Made by a program: the position numbers and the translations under genes. Of a stretch of 64,000 bases of DNA, positions 47,006-58,288 are shown one piece after another (the stretch's first letter is position 1; each line of letters opens with the position of its first letter). Location of the stretch: the NCBI GenBank assembly GCA_904063045.1, contig CAJFCJ010000022.1, positions 124,001 to 188,000 on the forward strand. Reading direction: 5' to 3'. This stretch comes from Dimorphilus gyrociliatus. Its lineage: Eukaryota; Annelida; Polychaeta; Dinophilidae. Below the pieces are notes generated by a model, which saw only the letters and a program-made list of their open reading frames with translations, did no database searches and was not told the DNA's origin.

Positions 47006-49498
47006 TACTTTCTTCTAGTTTCATATTTAAGAATGTATATCTATAGACTAAAGTATATTGTTTATGAGTATATATGTACTGAATATACACTAGGTGCTGT
47101 ACATATACATACATATAGTATACAGTATTTATATTTATGTAATACTTGTATATAAGTTTATACCACCTTTTTATTTCTTTTTCTAAAGGAATATTGTTGT
47201 TTTTCTATATTTAATAATTAATTAGTTTTTCCTATTCGTATTCACATTTCTGATGTTATTTCATTTTTTAGTGAAATTAGATATTTAATTATTTATATTT
47301 TTGTTAGATAAAAGTGAAGAGCTATCTCGTTCGATGTTGAACTCTTAGTTTATTATATTCTACACTATGTTAAGCTACGCCTCAGTCGCCATCTAACGAA
47401 AGATGTTGTAAAAATACAAAATATTAAGATTTTTTGTTTTTGCAGTAATGTCTTTATAAAATTTTCTTGCCCGAAAGTGTTTTCATTCTGTACATTTAAA
47501 GGCAATTAAAAGAAATATACTACCTATGTGTTAGTAAATACCTTGCGAGTAAAGGAACCCATACAAAAAGCGCACTTTATGATAAATAAGCCTATAGAAA
47601 TTGTTATTTTATACCTATTTCTTATTTTACTATTGTTTCATGTACGGCAGTCTCTAATATTCTATCAAGCTAATTCCTATTTTTAATTAGTACTAACATT
47701 CTCTATAAGGAAATAAAACCAACATGTTTTGTTTGGTTTTGTTTCTCTTGTAATTATTCGTAATAAAAGAATGGACTTTCCTTATTTATGACAAAAGAAG
47801 AGTTTCTATTTGTTGAACTATATATTCAAAATATAAGGATATCTTATCTGAATTTTTTATACAATAAGAGTAAAGAAACTACAATTATTAGCTACTCGTC
47901 TAATATTCTTGTAATACGTGTTTTATTTGAAAGAAAAGATGCTAAACATTTAATAACGTACAAATAAACACGTACTTCTTCTCCTAAAAGCTTAGCATGT
48001 AATTTATTTATTTATAGAAATTATAATGATGAATTAACGTAAATCTTACGAATTCTATGAATTATTTATCATATTTCATAAGTTTATCTGTAGTCTTTAG
48101 TCGGTTAAAAATCGAGAAAAAGTCATTCTATCGGTTGCCGAAATAGTATAAGGTGTGCTATATTTAATTTTATTTTATCGACTTAATATTTCTTTGATCT
48201 CAATAGAGTGTCATTAACAAGGGCTTAGTTGCTTTTTGACTCTCTTATCGATTGAGATGCCATGTTTTTTAATTCCTAATATCTACTAAACGAGTAACAA
48301 TGGAAGAAATTCTTGTAATTTTACCTATATATAACAATAACAAAAACAATAACAATAATAGTAATAAACTATGAACATTAAGGAATTATGTGCGCTAATA
48401 TTTTTCACGTACAGAAGTTTTTATACTTTGAAACAAAGGGAGAAGAATCGAAAAATATTCAATTCTCCACATGAGGTAGTCAGCTGATGCAGGTATGCTG
48501 TATCTCACTCAGATCACACTTTTTACCTAGTATTTTGCTACCAGACTACTTGTCACAATTTTTGGAAATTGTAATAAAACTCAGCAAGAAGAGATGATTT
48601 GTACCATAGTTCAAGGTTGACTGAGGTATTTACAATTATAAGGTATAATGAAAAGGGTAAGTGGAAACTGGCAAGCTATACTTTAAGTTTAGATGTTAGA
48701 AAATAAAACCCAAAATTACTAACTAGTAATTTTTTTTGCTATGTGATTCCTATGGAAAAAAAAATTGATGACTAGTGTGAAATTAATTGCTTAAAAATGA
48801 GAACAAGGAAGACTGAAAGTGATAACGTTGTAGCGTTCATTTCATTCATTTTGAAATATAAAAAATTTTATTGTGGTAAAGAAGGTCGACAATAGCTTTG
48901 AATTACATAAGGCAACAGAAGAGGTTATATAAGATTACATTGAGCTGGAATTGAGATAGTTGCAGGAACAATTCTCAAAATGTATATAGTTACACAGTGT
49001 ACAAGATTAAGAAAAATGTATGTGTGATGTGTGTAGCATCTCATTACGTAAGCAATTACATAAATAATACCGAATTTAACCTATTCATAGGCTGCTTATA
49101 TGGTAGATAAATAGGTGGATAGATACGTAAACACTTATTATGTCATATTGTATACAAAGACAGTATATATTTAAAAAAGATTAGAACTAAACAAGATAGA
49201 CAGATTGATATCAGAACTGAATTTTATAAAATGAATTATTCTGTTTCGTCTGTAGAATAAAAGAGATGGAATTTATGAATATACAGTATATGGTGTATAT
49301 ATTTAATAATCTTGCTTGTTTTGATCTCAGGTTTTTATTTAACTTGAATAAGTTTTTGTTGAAGTAAGAAGTGAAGAAAAGTGAAAATGTAGGAGAGTTG
49401 GCATTCATTTCCAAAAGCCTTATCTAATTTGCTTCGTTCAGCTGCAAATATATACGCACGAACCATACAAGAAAATGCTAAACAGAGATGTAGAGGTT
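47006..49498. other. 2.5-kb region without a gene
   Basis: The longest gene-free stretch between genes in the middle of the window. AT-rich, with TATACAGTAT-type palindromes near 47118 and 49281. I see no protein, tRNA or repeat family. Confidence 0.5.
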
Positions 49499-50980
49499 CT
49501 ATATTGAATCCTCTTCGATATCGTTTTCTGTTTGGGTAAAAATATCTTTTTGTTGATTTTCTCTTTCATCTATTGATGTATCTTTCTCTTTTGGTGATGA
49601 TACCCGTTTTTGCATGTCTCGCAAGTGCTTTGCAGAGTATCTCTTTGTATCTGGAACGACGATTGTGTTATGAAATCTACTAAAATCAATTTGATATTCG
49701 CCGTCGTTCTTTTGAAAAGTTACTAAACGTTCAAAACGATGAGCCCATAAAATTTCTGAAGGGAGGTAGGAAGTTCTTGCTTGGGTTGTCATCCCCGTTG
49801 ATTCTACAATGCCTTCTAGAATAACAATCAGTTCAAATTGTTCTTTAGACAAGTGATCTGCGGACATATTATAAAAAGGAGAATCAGGCGTGATTCTATG
49901 TTCAAGAATAACAGGCCACACTAAAAATAATCTTTCATCGCCGTCTTCAGCCCCCAACTCAACTTGATGCTGACAAAGTGGAAGTACTTCGCCTTCGTTT
50001 GTAACTCTTCTCTTGATAAGAATACCTCTAACGTGAGCCTCAACTATGTGAGAACGTCTCATATCTCCGACTCGTATGAGTAATCGAAGTTGACCGTCTC
50101 TAACGCACACAACAGCGTTTTTAGAAAACATTAACGTCTCAGCTCTTTTCTTTGGTCTCGATAATTTAGCAAACACCAAGCCTGAAAAAGAAATTTTCAT
50201 CACTTATGAAAGCTTTATTAATGTAAATATTTTAATAGATAAATTATTCATAAAATAATCATTCCATATTTTTACTTTAATTACTGAAGAAAGTATGCAA
50301 CTTATACATTTACTAATAAGCTATTTTGCCTTCAACTCGACATATCATATGAACATTTTTGGAATTTGCAGTAGTTATCTATTAATATAAACAGTATATT
50401 TGTATTGCTTTATTCAGAAAATAAAGGTGTAACGAACGTCTGATAATTTTGAATGAAAATTTTCCTTATCCGTCTCTTTCATTCTACCTAAATTAATCAT
50501 CGTAAAAATAAAATCTTTAAATTTAACTTTACTATTAAAAAGTTAATTAAAAACTATATTCATCAATACAAATAGCATCATATTTTTAAATGAAAGCATA
50601 TGGCAGGAATATTCTAGAGTAAATACGAGCTATAAAAAAAGAAAAAAAGGTATATATGTATAAATAAAGTATAATATATTTGTTTCATTATTAATAATAA
50701 TATCAGTAGTAATTTAATATAACCTAATTTTTCTTCAGCTATTAATAAATATTCATAAATTAAAAAAAAATAAACACCAAAACTGAATTAAGGAATAAAA
50801 AGTACACTTTTTCTTTTTATATTCATCGACAAAACTATTTATGAAGCTTTTATGAAAAAAAGACATTAAGTTGGCTAAAAGCTCTTACATGGATTTACAT
50901 TGTATAAAGTGTACTGGTATGAAATTTAAAATAATCTCTGTCTCTGCCTCTCTCTTTGTTTCTTTGTCTGTCTGTCTCTC

Positions 50981-51015
<35 letters not shown>

Positions 51016-51531
51016 CCTACACACACACACAAAACAAGCAAATGTGAAGAATTTACCCGTCATTAAAGCTTGAATAATTACTCCAAAACAAGATTGAGCC
51101 ATCACTACCAAAACTGCTTCTGGACAGTTGGATGTCACATGACGATAACCGTATCCAATTGTATGTTGAGTTTCTATACTAAACAAAAGAGCGGTGGTGA
51201 AATCGGTTAATTCCTCAACGCAGACTAGTTTTTGATCGCCTTCAAAATCTCCGTGTGAGAAGCAGATTAGCCACCATATTAGCGCAAATCCTATCCAAGA
51301 TAAAGTAAAAGCAAGAACAAATATTAATAGGTTCCATCGCCATTTAAGATCTACTAGAGTAGTAAAAATGTCAGATAAATATCGCCGTCGTCTTTTTCTG
51401 ATATTCGAGTGAGAAACATTACATTCACCATTTTTAAATACTAAACGACGCCTTCCTCGTCTCGAAAGACGTTTTTCTTTGCTAGAAGTCTGCCTTCTTA
51501 AAGTTGATGCATTATCCTCGTCACCAGACAT
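49499..51531 (-). CDS. Inward-rectifier potassium channel (Kir)
   Basis: Predicted 385 residues, exons 51531-51057 and 50181-49499, total divisible by three. Basic N-terminus (RRRGRRRLVFKNGECNVS), slide helix and TM1 (DIFTTLVDLKWRWNLL), pore loop with selectivity filter TIGYGYR at residues 123-129, TM2 ending GVIIQALMTG, then the PKKR phosphoinositide-binding stretch and the cytoplasmic immunoglobulin-like domain (MRRSHIVEAHVRGILIKRR, LEHRITPDSPFYNMS, ARTSYLPSEILW). The length matches the Kir family and forms tetramers there. At the TM2 rectification-controller position, where Kir2 has Asp, this protein has Gln (II-Q-AL). The C-terminus EEDSI could be a class III PDZ ligand. The sequence does not place it firmly in one vertebrate subfamily. 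Confidence 0.92.
50182..51056 (-). other. Kir gene intron with CT/GA microsatellite
   Basis: 875-bp intron. Close to its donor lies a CT-rich run (about 50938-51012 on the + strand), followed by a short CA run. Frames open across the run are repeat artefacts. Confidence 0.75.
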
Positions 51532-53200
51532 AGTAGTGTTTCCCTTATATAAAGACTGAGAGAAAGAAGAAAAGAAACAAAAAGTTAAGAATGGTAAACG
51601 AAAATGATTTTAACGAATTCTCTGCACAGCATAAAAGGAAATAAACAGCATTTAATTGAATATAGTCAATTTGGCGTAAGCCACGTACACATTTTTATTC
51701 TGGTAACTATTACAAGTACAATTTTTTTTCACATTTAAAACAAATTAAAGTAATGAAAGGGAGAATAGTATTTATGGGTGGGGCGGTTTGCATTGAGAAA
51801 GGCTTGTTTCTCTTATTTGTTCTCTTTCTTTCTCTCTTTCACGAAATATATTGCCTATAAGCCTAATAAAAGTATCATTTACCCTAGAGGTAGTCAGCCA
51901 TCAATTTCTACTGTTTAGTCTTTTATCATTTTTAAGAAATTAGCAAAATATAGAAAAAGAAAAGACTTTGTGATATCGCTTTTTTTTTTCACGTCCTGGT
52001 TATAGAGCTAATGGTTTTCTTTGTCTTTAAAAGGTTTCAACGGTGCATTAAAGGTTGAATACAACGGCATACAAACTGTATATATATATATATATATATA
52101 CATTTGCATGCATGCGAGGACTGAATGTATTAACATCATTGTACAGGGAAAAGGCTATGGAGTAGAAGGAAAAGAAGGAGGTAGAGAGGGAAGAGGAGAG
52201 GCAGAAAGAGAGAAAACGAAAGAAAAGAGAAAAAAAAACGAATGAATTGTCTCGAAACTAATTAAATTCGGATATATTGAATAAAAAATCAAGGTTACTC
52301 TTAATAAAATGCCTTTAAGGATAATATTTATTGCAAGCTAATCAATCAGGAAATCAATAAAAAAATATGCCAGTAATTGCTATTGCCTTTCACCAGAATT
52401 AAATGCACTTAATATACAAACACAAAAATTAATTCACTTATCTTTTCTGATAAAAAAATAAGCAATATCTTTGCAAGAAAGGAGCAGTTAGTTTCAAAAT
52501 AACTTAATTAGCTTTTAATAACTTTAGATTAAAAGATTAAGGTAAAATCAAAAGTTTCTCCTGCTCCGTAAGGTTAAACTCTATGTGCTATTACTTCTTC
52601 TGCTCACTCATATACTATACAGTTTATTTTTACTAAATAAGAAAAATTATAGACATGTACTGTATGTGTAATTTGTACTAAATGCGTTCGTTCATTCACC
52701 CGTCTGCTACGTACAGTTATTAAGTTATCAGTAAAATAAAGTAGTCTCTACAATAAAGTAGGGATAGGCTATTATCAGGTTTTAACGTATTATAATACAA
52801 AGACGAATTGATTTAAGAAGGTACAGAAAAGAGCAATAGTTTATTGTATAACTAGTTATCGATTAAGTTGAGTTGATTTCAGTAAGATAAAAATCATCCG
52901 AGATATGTTAATCACGTGGAAAAATGATTAGATGACGGAAAAAGTATTCCATTTTTTGTTTCAATTAATTGTTCCTTTTATACATCCTTTAAACTGTGAC
53001 AATGAGGGGAGAGAAAAAGCACTTACTTGAGCTAGTTAAATCTCTTATCCTTTCTGATCATTTAATATTCTAACTTAATGACGAAGGCTAAATATGTATA
53101 TATTTTAAAATCGCCGAACTCGACAATTTCAAGTTCATCACGTACGTTATTAGAAAAGGTAGACAATGGCGTCTACAAAAACCCGCACACACACACATGC

Positions 53201-53246
<46 letters not shown>

Positions 53247-53392
53247 GTACACACTTAGCTTAGGCCTGTCTATGCTTTTCTGGGCGGAGATGAAGAATGG
53301 AATCATTATTAAGAGTTTATCGATAGATGTCTCTGACATCGGCTTATGTTTTTATACTTTTGTATTAAATCACAATTTATTTTATAATTCAT
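51532..53392. other. Intergenic with microsatellites
   Basis: Kir promoter side and 3' side of the P-loop gene. Contains a TA run at about 52078-52100, a purine-rich GA stretch at 52150-52240, and a CA run at about 53188-53243. Open frames here are made by these repeats. Confidence 0.65.
53188..53243. repeat. CA dinucleotide microsatellite
   Basis: About 25 CA/AC units with a few substitutions. Both strand-specific ORFs over it (Thr-His and Val-Cys runs) are artefacts. Confidence 0.9.
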
Positions 53393-55541
53393 TCACACAT
53401 TATTATCATCATCATTAAACAATCGCTTAACTAGTGCTACACGAGACTTTTGTACAAGTTGAATAGGCTGATTGAAATTTGCGGGATCTGGAATAGAAAA
53501 AAAAGGAAAAGGCAGGTAAAAACGGAGCAAGTATTTATACAATAGAAAAGAAAAGAAAGAAAGGATAAAAAGTAACGTTTAATACATTTGTAAATACATT
53601 TATGAATGAAATATGCATTAAATTTGGTGTAATTTTTAGATGGAAAATAGAAATGGATCTAAATAATATAATTATTATTATAGTTACATTATTTAAGAAT
53701 ACGTTACCGTTTCTATTATGATCTCTATAAAATCTAAATGAGCTTGTAAAATCTATCAATCTGTTGTGTAAATCTTTACAACGTCCAACTGGAGATGATG
53801 CCTTTTTAACGCTTGATCGAAATTCTCCAGTTCTTTCCATTTCTTTTACAAGAACAGTCATCATTTCTTTGACGTAATCGAATCTAAATAATAAATAATT
53901 CATATTAAGTATATTCATGAAAATTCCTTAAATATACAACAACCTTCCTCCAGACATTCCTAATAATTCGTCAACGCACTTTTGAACTATCCTTTCATCC
54001 GAGCAAGCATGCGTAGGAATATCTCTGTCGTGTTCTCCAGCCAAGAGCGCTCCAACAACCCCCGAAACGTAAATTTCCAAATCATTTACGTGTTTAGATA
54101 AGTAATATCTTTCGTGTAATATTACTATTTCACTACCATGATCACAACTGTTAGAGAACTGTCTTCCGTAGCGAGTATCTACTGTTAAAATAAGGCCTAT
54201 ACAAGGAGGAAGTTCACAAACAAACTTTGCAATAAATTCTTTAATTTCAAATTTTAACGCATTTTCCGGCGAATCTATAACAACGATATTCTTTGGTTGT
54301 CTGTCAAAGCCAAATGTCAACTCTAATGGTTGCTTTAAAAGAATTTCAAAATCTTCGCACCAGTTTCCACACGACTTTAAATCTTTGGTGTTCGTTCGAA
54401 ATTTTAATGATGCTAATCTTAGTTGATTAAAAATTGATACTATTAGTTCGCTGATTGAAGAATTGTTTATTCTTTCAACTTTATGAATAGCCAATATTGA
54501 ATATGGAATTAAATTGTATAAGACTGAACATATTGCAGTTTTACCAGATCCCTCTTTACCAGATATCAGCATTAATTTTTTACTTGTTCTTGACCATTTC
54601 ACTACAAGGTCAACAATCCATCTTCTAGTTCCCGGATGAACGTGGTGTTCTAATAAAAACATTGTTTCGGAATTTTGTCCATCATCTGTTGGAAATTGGG
54701 ACACATAGGATTGAAAATCTTTGAAAATCTCTTCCCAAAGTTTGAATTCTAATTCTTTCAAATAGTCATCAATCTCTTCAAATTCTTCACTGATCTTCTC
54801 GAAAAGGGCGTAGGATATTGCCAATCGAACCCCGTGAAGTTCTCTTAAACATTTTACAACTACATCCAAAGAAATGGTACCTTTGTTCTTCTTTAGGCAA
54901 TGAAAAATATGATTAATTTTCAATAGAGCTTCGTCGCATCCCTTTATAGAAAGTTGCGAATAGAAACCACAAGATAATATATAATCCGACAGATCGCATT
55001 CCAACTGTGATAACTTCTTATTGTTTGGACTCTGATCCAACGCCTTATTTATTGCATTTAATAATATAGGGAATGATTGCACAAAGAGAGGTTCTCTTAG
55101 GTCCTTTTTTTCTATTCTCATACATATTTCAATGTTGAAATAACGTTCTAGATCATTTAACGTTTGCCTTAACTTTAGTTCATTGTCAACTTTGTTTCGA
55201 ATATCATCCAGCAGCTATGTCAAATAAAAGTAATCATTAACATTCAAAAAAAAAGAAAATATACTGCGCATGCGTAAAGAAATAGTATATACTGTATATA
55301 CAGTATATATCTACACTATTTTTTGTTTAATTTTAATACTGCACAACATATGTTAAGTAATGATATATTCGAGACTTGTGAACAAAATGTATATACATTA
55401 AATACGATATAGACACAATTACATATAAAACTGTAAACTGATGTTAAAACGATTAATTACCTTTAATCCATTACATAGATTTTGACCCCAAGCAATAGGT
55501 GAATCTTGAAAAAATGGTATCATAAAAGATGTCGTATCCAT
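53393..55541 (-). CDS. P-loop NTPase, STAND/NACHT-like, unassigned
   Basis: Predicted 540 residues from four exons: 55541-55461, 55214-53944, 53883-53708, 53487-53393, total divisible by three. The N-terminal 220 residues are helical with no recognised domain. Residue 220 onward holds a Walker A site (GKEGSGKTAIC) preceded by HPGTRRWIVD, the setting seen in STAND ATPases where a short helix precedes the P-loop; a Walker-B-like strand follows (NIVVIDSPEN), then GLILTVDTR. The C-terminal part (residues 440-540) is helical, ending LVKRLFNDDD. NACHT or AAA-type ATP-driven oligomerisation is inferred from the P-loop setting. There is no WD40, TPR or ankyrin repeat tail, so it does not match TANC, NPHP3 or NWD proteins in full. 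Family not recognised. Confidence 0.75.
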
Positions 55542-56419
55542 AGCAATATTTATGTCCAAGTTGTTGTCGTTGTCGATGTTGTTTTTGTTGTTATTTTAAA
55601 TTGCTTTAATATGGAAATAAGAGAGATAATTTCTATATTTTTAGTTCTTTCTACTATTAATAACTTTATATTTTAATATTAAAAATTTAATTCATTCATA
55701 ATTGAATACTTTATAATATTCTATTCTTAGTTTTGAAAAATCTCATTCAATTCTCTCTTTCTCTCTCTCTCTTCCCCACTCTCTTTCTATTCACTTATCG
55801 AATTTACAATACGATTGTACTCTGAATGATTTTTTTTCCTCTTCTTTGTCGTCGTCTTCCTTTAAAAGTACAAGGGCATTAGCGACGATGTCGACGACAA
55901 CAGCATAGAAGAAGAAGAAGGAGAAGGAGAACAGTTTATAAATTGTTTTTAAAGAGAGAATATAGACAAAAAAAATAAGCTAACCTGGATGAAAGGAATT
56001 TTTTACTGTACAGAATTTATAGTAATTTTAATTTATTGTAAATATATCAGATAACAGATGGTAAAAAACCTAGTTTATATATTCAATTATCTGAAAGATG
56101 GCGTTAGAGTTGTAAATACGGAATATGACTGAATATTTATTTTGTAATTATCTTTAATTAAGCATGAAATGTTCATGAACTAATAAATTGCTTTTACTTT
56201 GAAGTTTTGCTTAAATTAGCTTCAAGTTTTTTTTAAATATTTCTTCAAAAGCGGCATTTTCACTCCAACCGATTATTGATGAAAAAGACACTGAAAATCC
56301 AATATCAGTGAATACAATTGCCAGTATTATTTGAAAGAGTCCTAATTATTAGTATTACCAGATATTTTACTCTGAAAGATCCATAGCAAAAGGCTAACGA
56401 TTAGAAATTAAACCTGACG
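55542..56419. other. Divergent intergenic region
   Basis: Between start sites of the P-loop gene (-) and the first lectin gene (+). It includes CT-rich and GTC/GAA short repeats around 55750-55930. No gene seen. Confidence 0.5.
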
Positions 56420-57064
56420 ATGTACAATCACGGCTATTTTTTAAATTTTCTTATCGTTTTCAACGGATTAATCATTGAAAAAATACATGGGAATGTAACA
56501 GAATCTACTGAAACGTGTTAGTATTTTTCCTTTCTTAAATTTAAACATTCTAATTATTTTCTCATTGAAGCTGAACATAAAGTTTTTCAACTGGAATGTA
56601 CAGAATCTAAGAAATACATAGCTATATTAGAAGCTCATTACTTTTCAGATAGTTGTAATAAGAAAGATGTAACAAATTCGATCCAAATGTATTGTGAAAA
56701 CCAAAAGAAATGTAATTTCGAAGTAAACAATGGACTTTTTGGCGATCCCTGCGTAGGTTATTTAAAAAAGTTAAAGGTACAATATTATTGCGGAGTATCA
56801 ACGATACAATATATTAAAGATACGAAACTAAAGGCCAATGTAAATTGGGATAAATATGAAGAATCAAATTTTTTCAAGTGCTTTTCAAAATTCAAAGATA
56901 TTGACAACGACACTAAAAATTTGATCTTGTCAACAAACTACAAAGATATATGTTTTATTTATTCTTCAGATGATGAGCAATTATCACAAACTTACTTAGA
57001 ATCAAGTTTAAGCTTTGATACATTTGTTAAAAAAACTAATTTTCCTCTACAAAATATATGCTAA
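56420..57064 (+). CDS. Secreted SUEL-type (rhamnose-binding-like) lectin, member A
   Basis: Predicted 196 residues, exons 56420-56516 and 56571-57064 with a 54-bp intron. A hydrophobic N-terminus (MYNHGYFLNFLIVFNGLIIE) acts as signal peptide. The SUEL/Gal_Lectin core follows: FQLECTESKKYIAILEAHYF, CNKKD, IQMYCENQKKCNFEV, and the family signature FGDPCVGYLKKLKVQYYC. About 90 residues after the domain show no recognised motif apart from two cysteines. Such domains bind rhamnose or galactose in egg lectins or serve as adhesion modules in latrophilins; binding here is inferred. The neighbour downstream is a paralogue in the same orientation. Confidence 0.82.
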
Positions 57065-57315
57065 CCGCTTAACCATTAAATATTATCGACTTTAATTATT
57101 CATAATTTCATATTAGGGAACTTAAAATATGAGTTTAATAAATAATGATTATTATTACCGTGGTATTTAATTGTATAGTACCTTTGTCTTTTATTCAAGA
57201 GCTTTTGAATTGCGGTTGAAAAATAACATATATTTAAATTTTTCGCGACAAAATATAAATGTAACATTACATTTTTGTTGCAATTCACAATTATTTTTCG
57301 CTGAAAGAAGACAAG

Positions 57316-58019
57316 ATGAAACTATTCATGTTATTAAAATGTTCCATATTTTCTGTGATTATTTATTGTAGTTCGGGTAGATATTTCAAACATTTCCTTC
57401 TATTTTCTCTTTAATTTATATAATTATTAATAATTTTTTGTTTACTTTAGTGTTTAATTACATTCAACTAAACAGTTGTATGAACGAAACAACGCAAATA
57501 CGGTGTAAACAAGGCAACTCCATCAGAATTTTAACTGTTCATTATGGCAGGGTAAATAACTCTCTATGCAATTGCTCATCATCTTTACTTGAGTGTCAAA
57601 TGTGTTTGAATGATATTAGCATAATGGAACTGAATAAACAAAAGCTAATGGATCATTGTAAGAAATACTCTCCCGATTATTGTATGATAAACATAACGAA
57701 TGAGAATTTAGAATGGTCTCATAACTGTACAAGCACCAATAACTTTCTTTCTATTGAATATGACTGTACAGTATACTTTAAAGTAAGAAAGCAGAAAATG
57801 CTTAAATTCAACTTTGTATCATTTACAATGTATGGAAATTATTCGCATTGTTTAAGGGAATTGAATAAAAAAAATTATAGAGCTATGGCTATGAGTACTC
57901 AACATAACATCTGTAAATTATACTACCTAACCAACTCTTCGATAGAGGGTGAAATCTTTGATCATAGTGAATTTGATTTATACACTCCTGTACCTTATTT
58001 ATCCAACTGCAAAAATTAA
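57316..58019 (+). CDS. Secreted divergent SUEL-like protein, member B
   Basis: Predicted 209 residues, exons 57316-57376 and 57451-58019, with a 74-bp phase-1 intron in the same position (just after the signal peptide) as in the upstream gene. Signal peptide MKLFMLLKCSIFSVIIYCSSG. The domain keeps the cysteine pattern and strand order (TQIRCKQGNSIRILTVHYGR, LLECQMC, then C..YDCTVYF) but the FGDPC signature is replaced by unrelated sequence, so sugar binding may be lost or changed. Several N-x-S/T sites suggest glycosylation. Homology to the upstream gene rests on gene structure, cysteine spacing and adjacency, hence moderate certainty. Confidence 0.65.
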
Positions 58020-58288
58020 GAGAGTTTCGTCTCAATACCTCATCATTTATTTCATTTACTATATATTTACTTTGGATAATCAAGCAGTATCGACTCTTCT
58101 GGAAAATTTTATGTATTTACTTTATTTATAAGTAAAAAACGTCTTGAAAGAAACTATTAACAATAAAATAACATTGAATTGCATATTTTTAGGCATGATC
58201 AATTTATATATAAAAACGTCTTAAAATAAGACATAGACACAATAGACACAATACAATTGGTGCATATTCTTTGCATTTACTCATCGCA

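Noticed and set aside
47006-49498. Possible RNA genes or transposon remnants in the long gap
   Set aside because: I looked for cloverleaf-like arms, terminal repeats and coding remnants and saw nothing I could support by eye.
53078-53418. Thr-His and Val-Cys-rich open frames
   Set aside because: Produced by the CA microsatellite.
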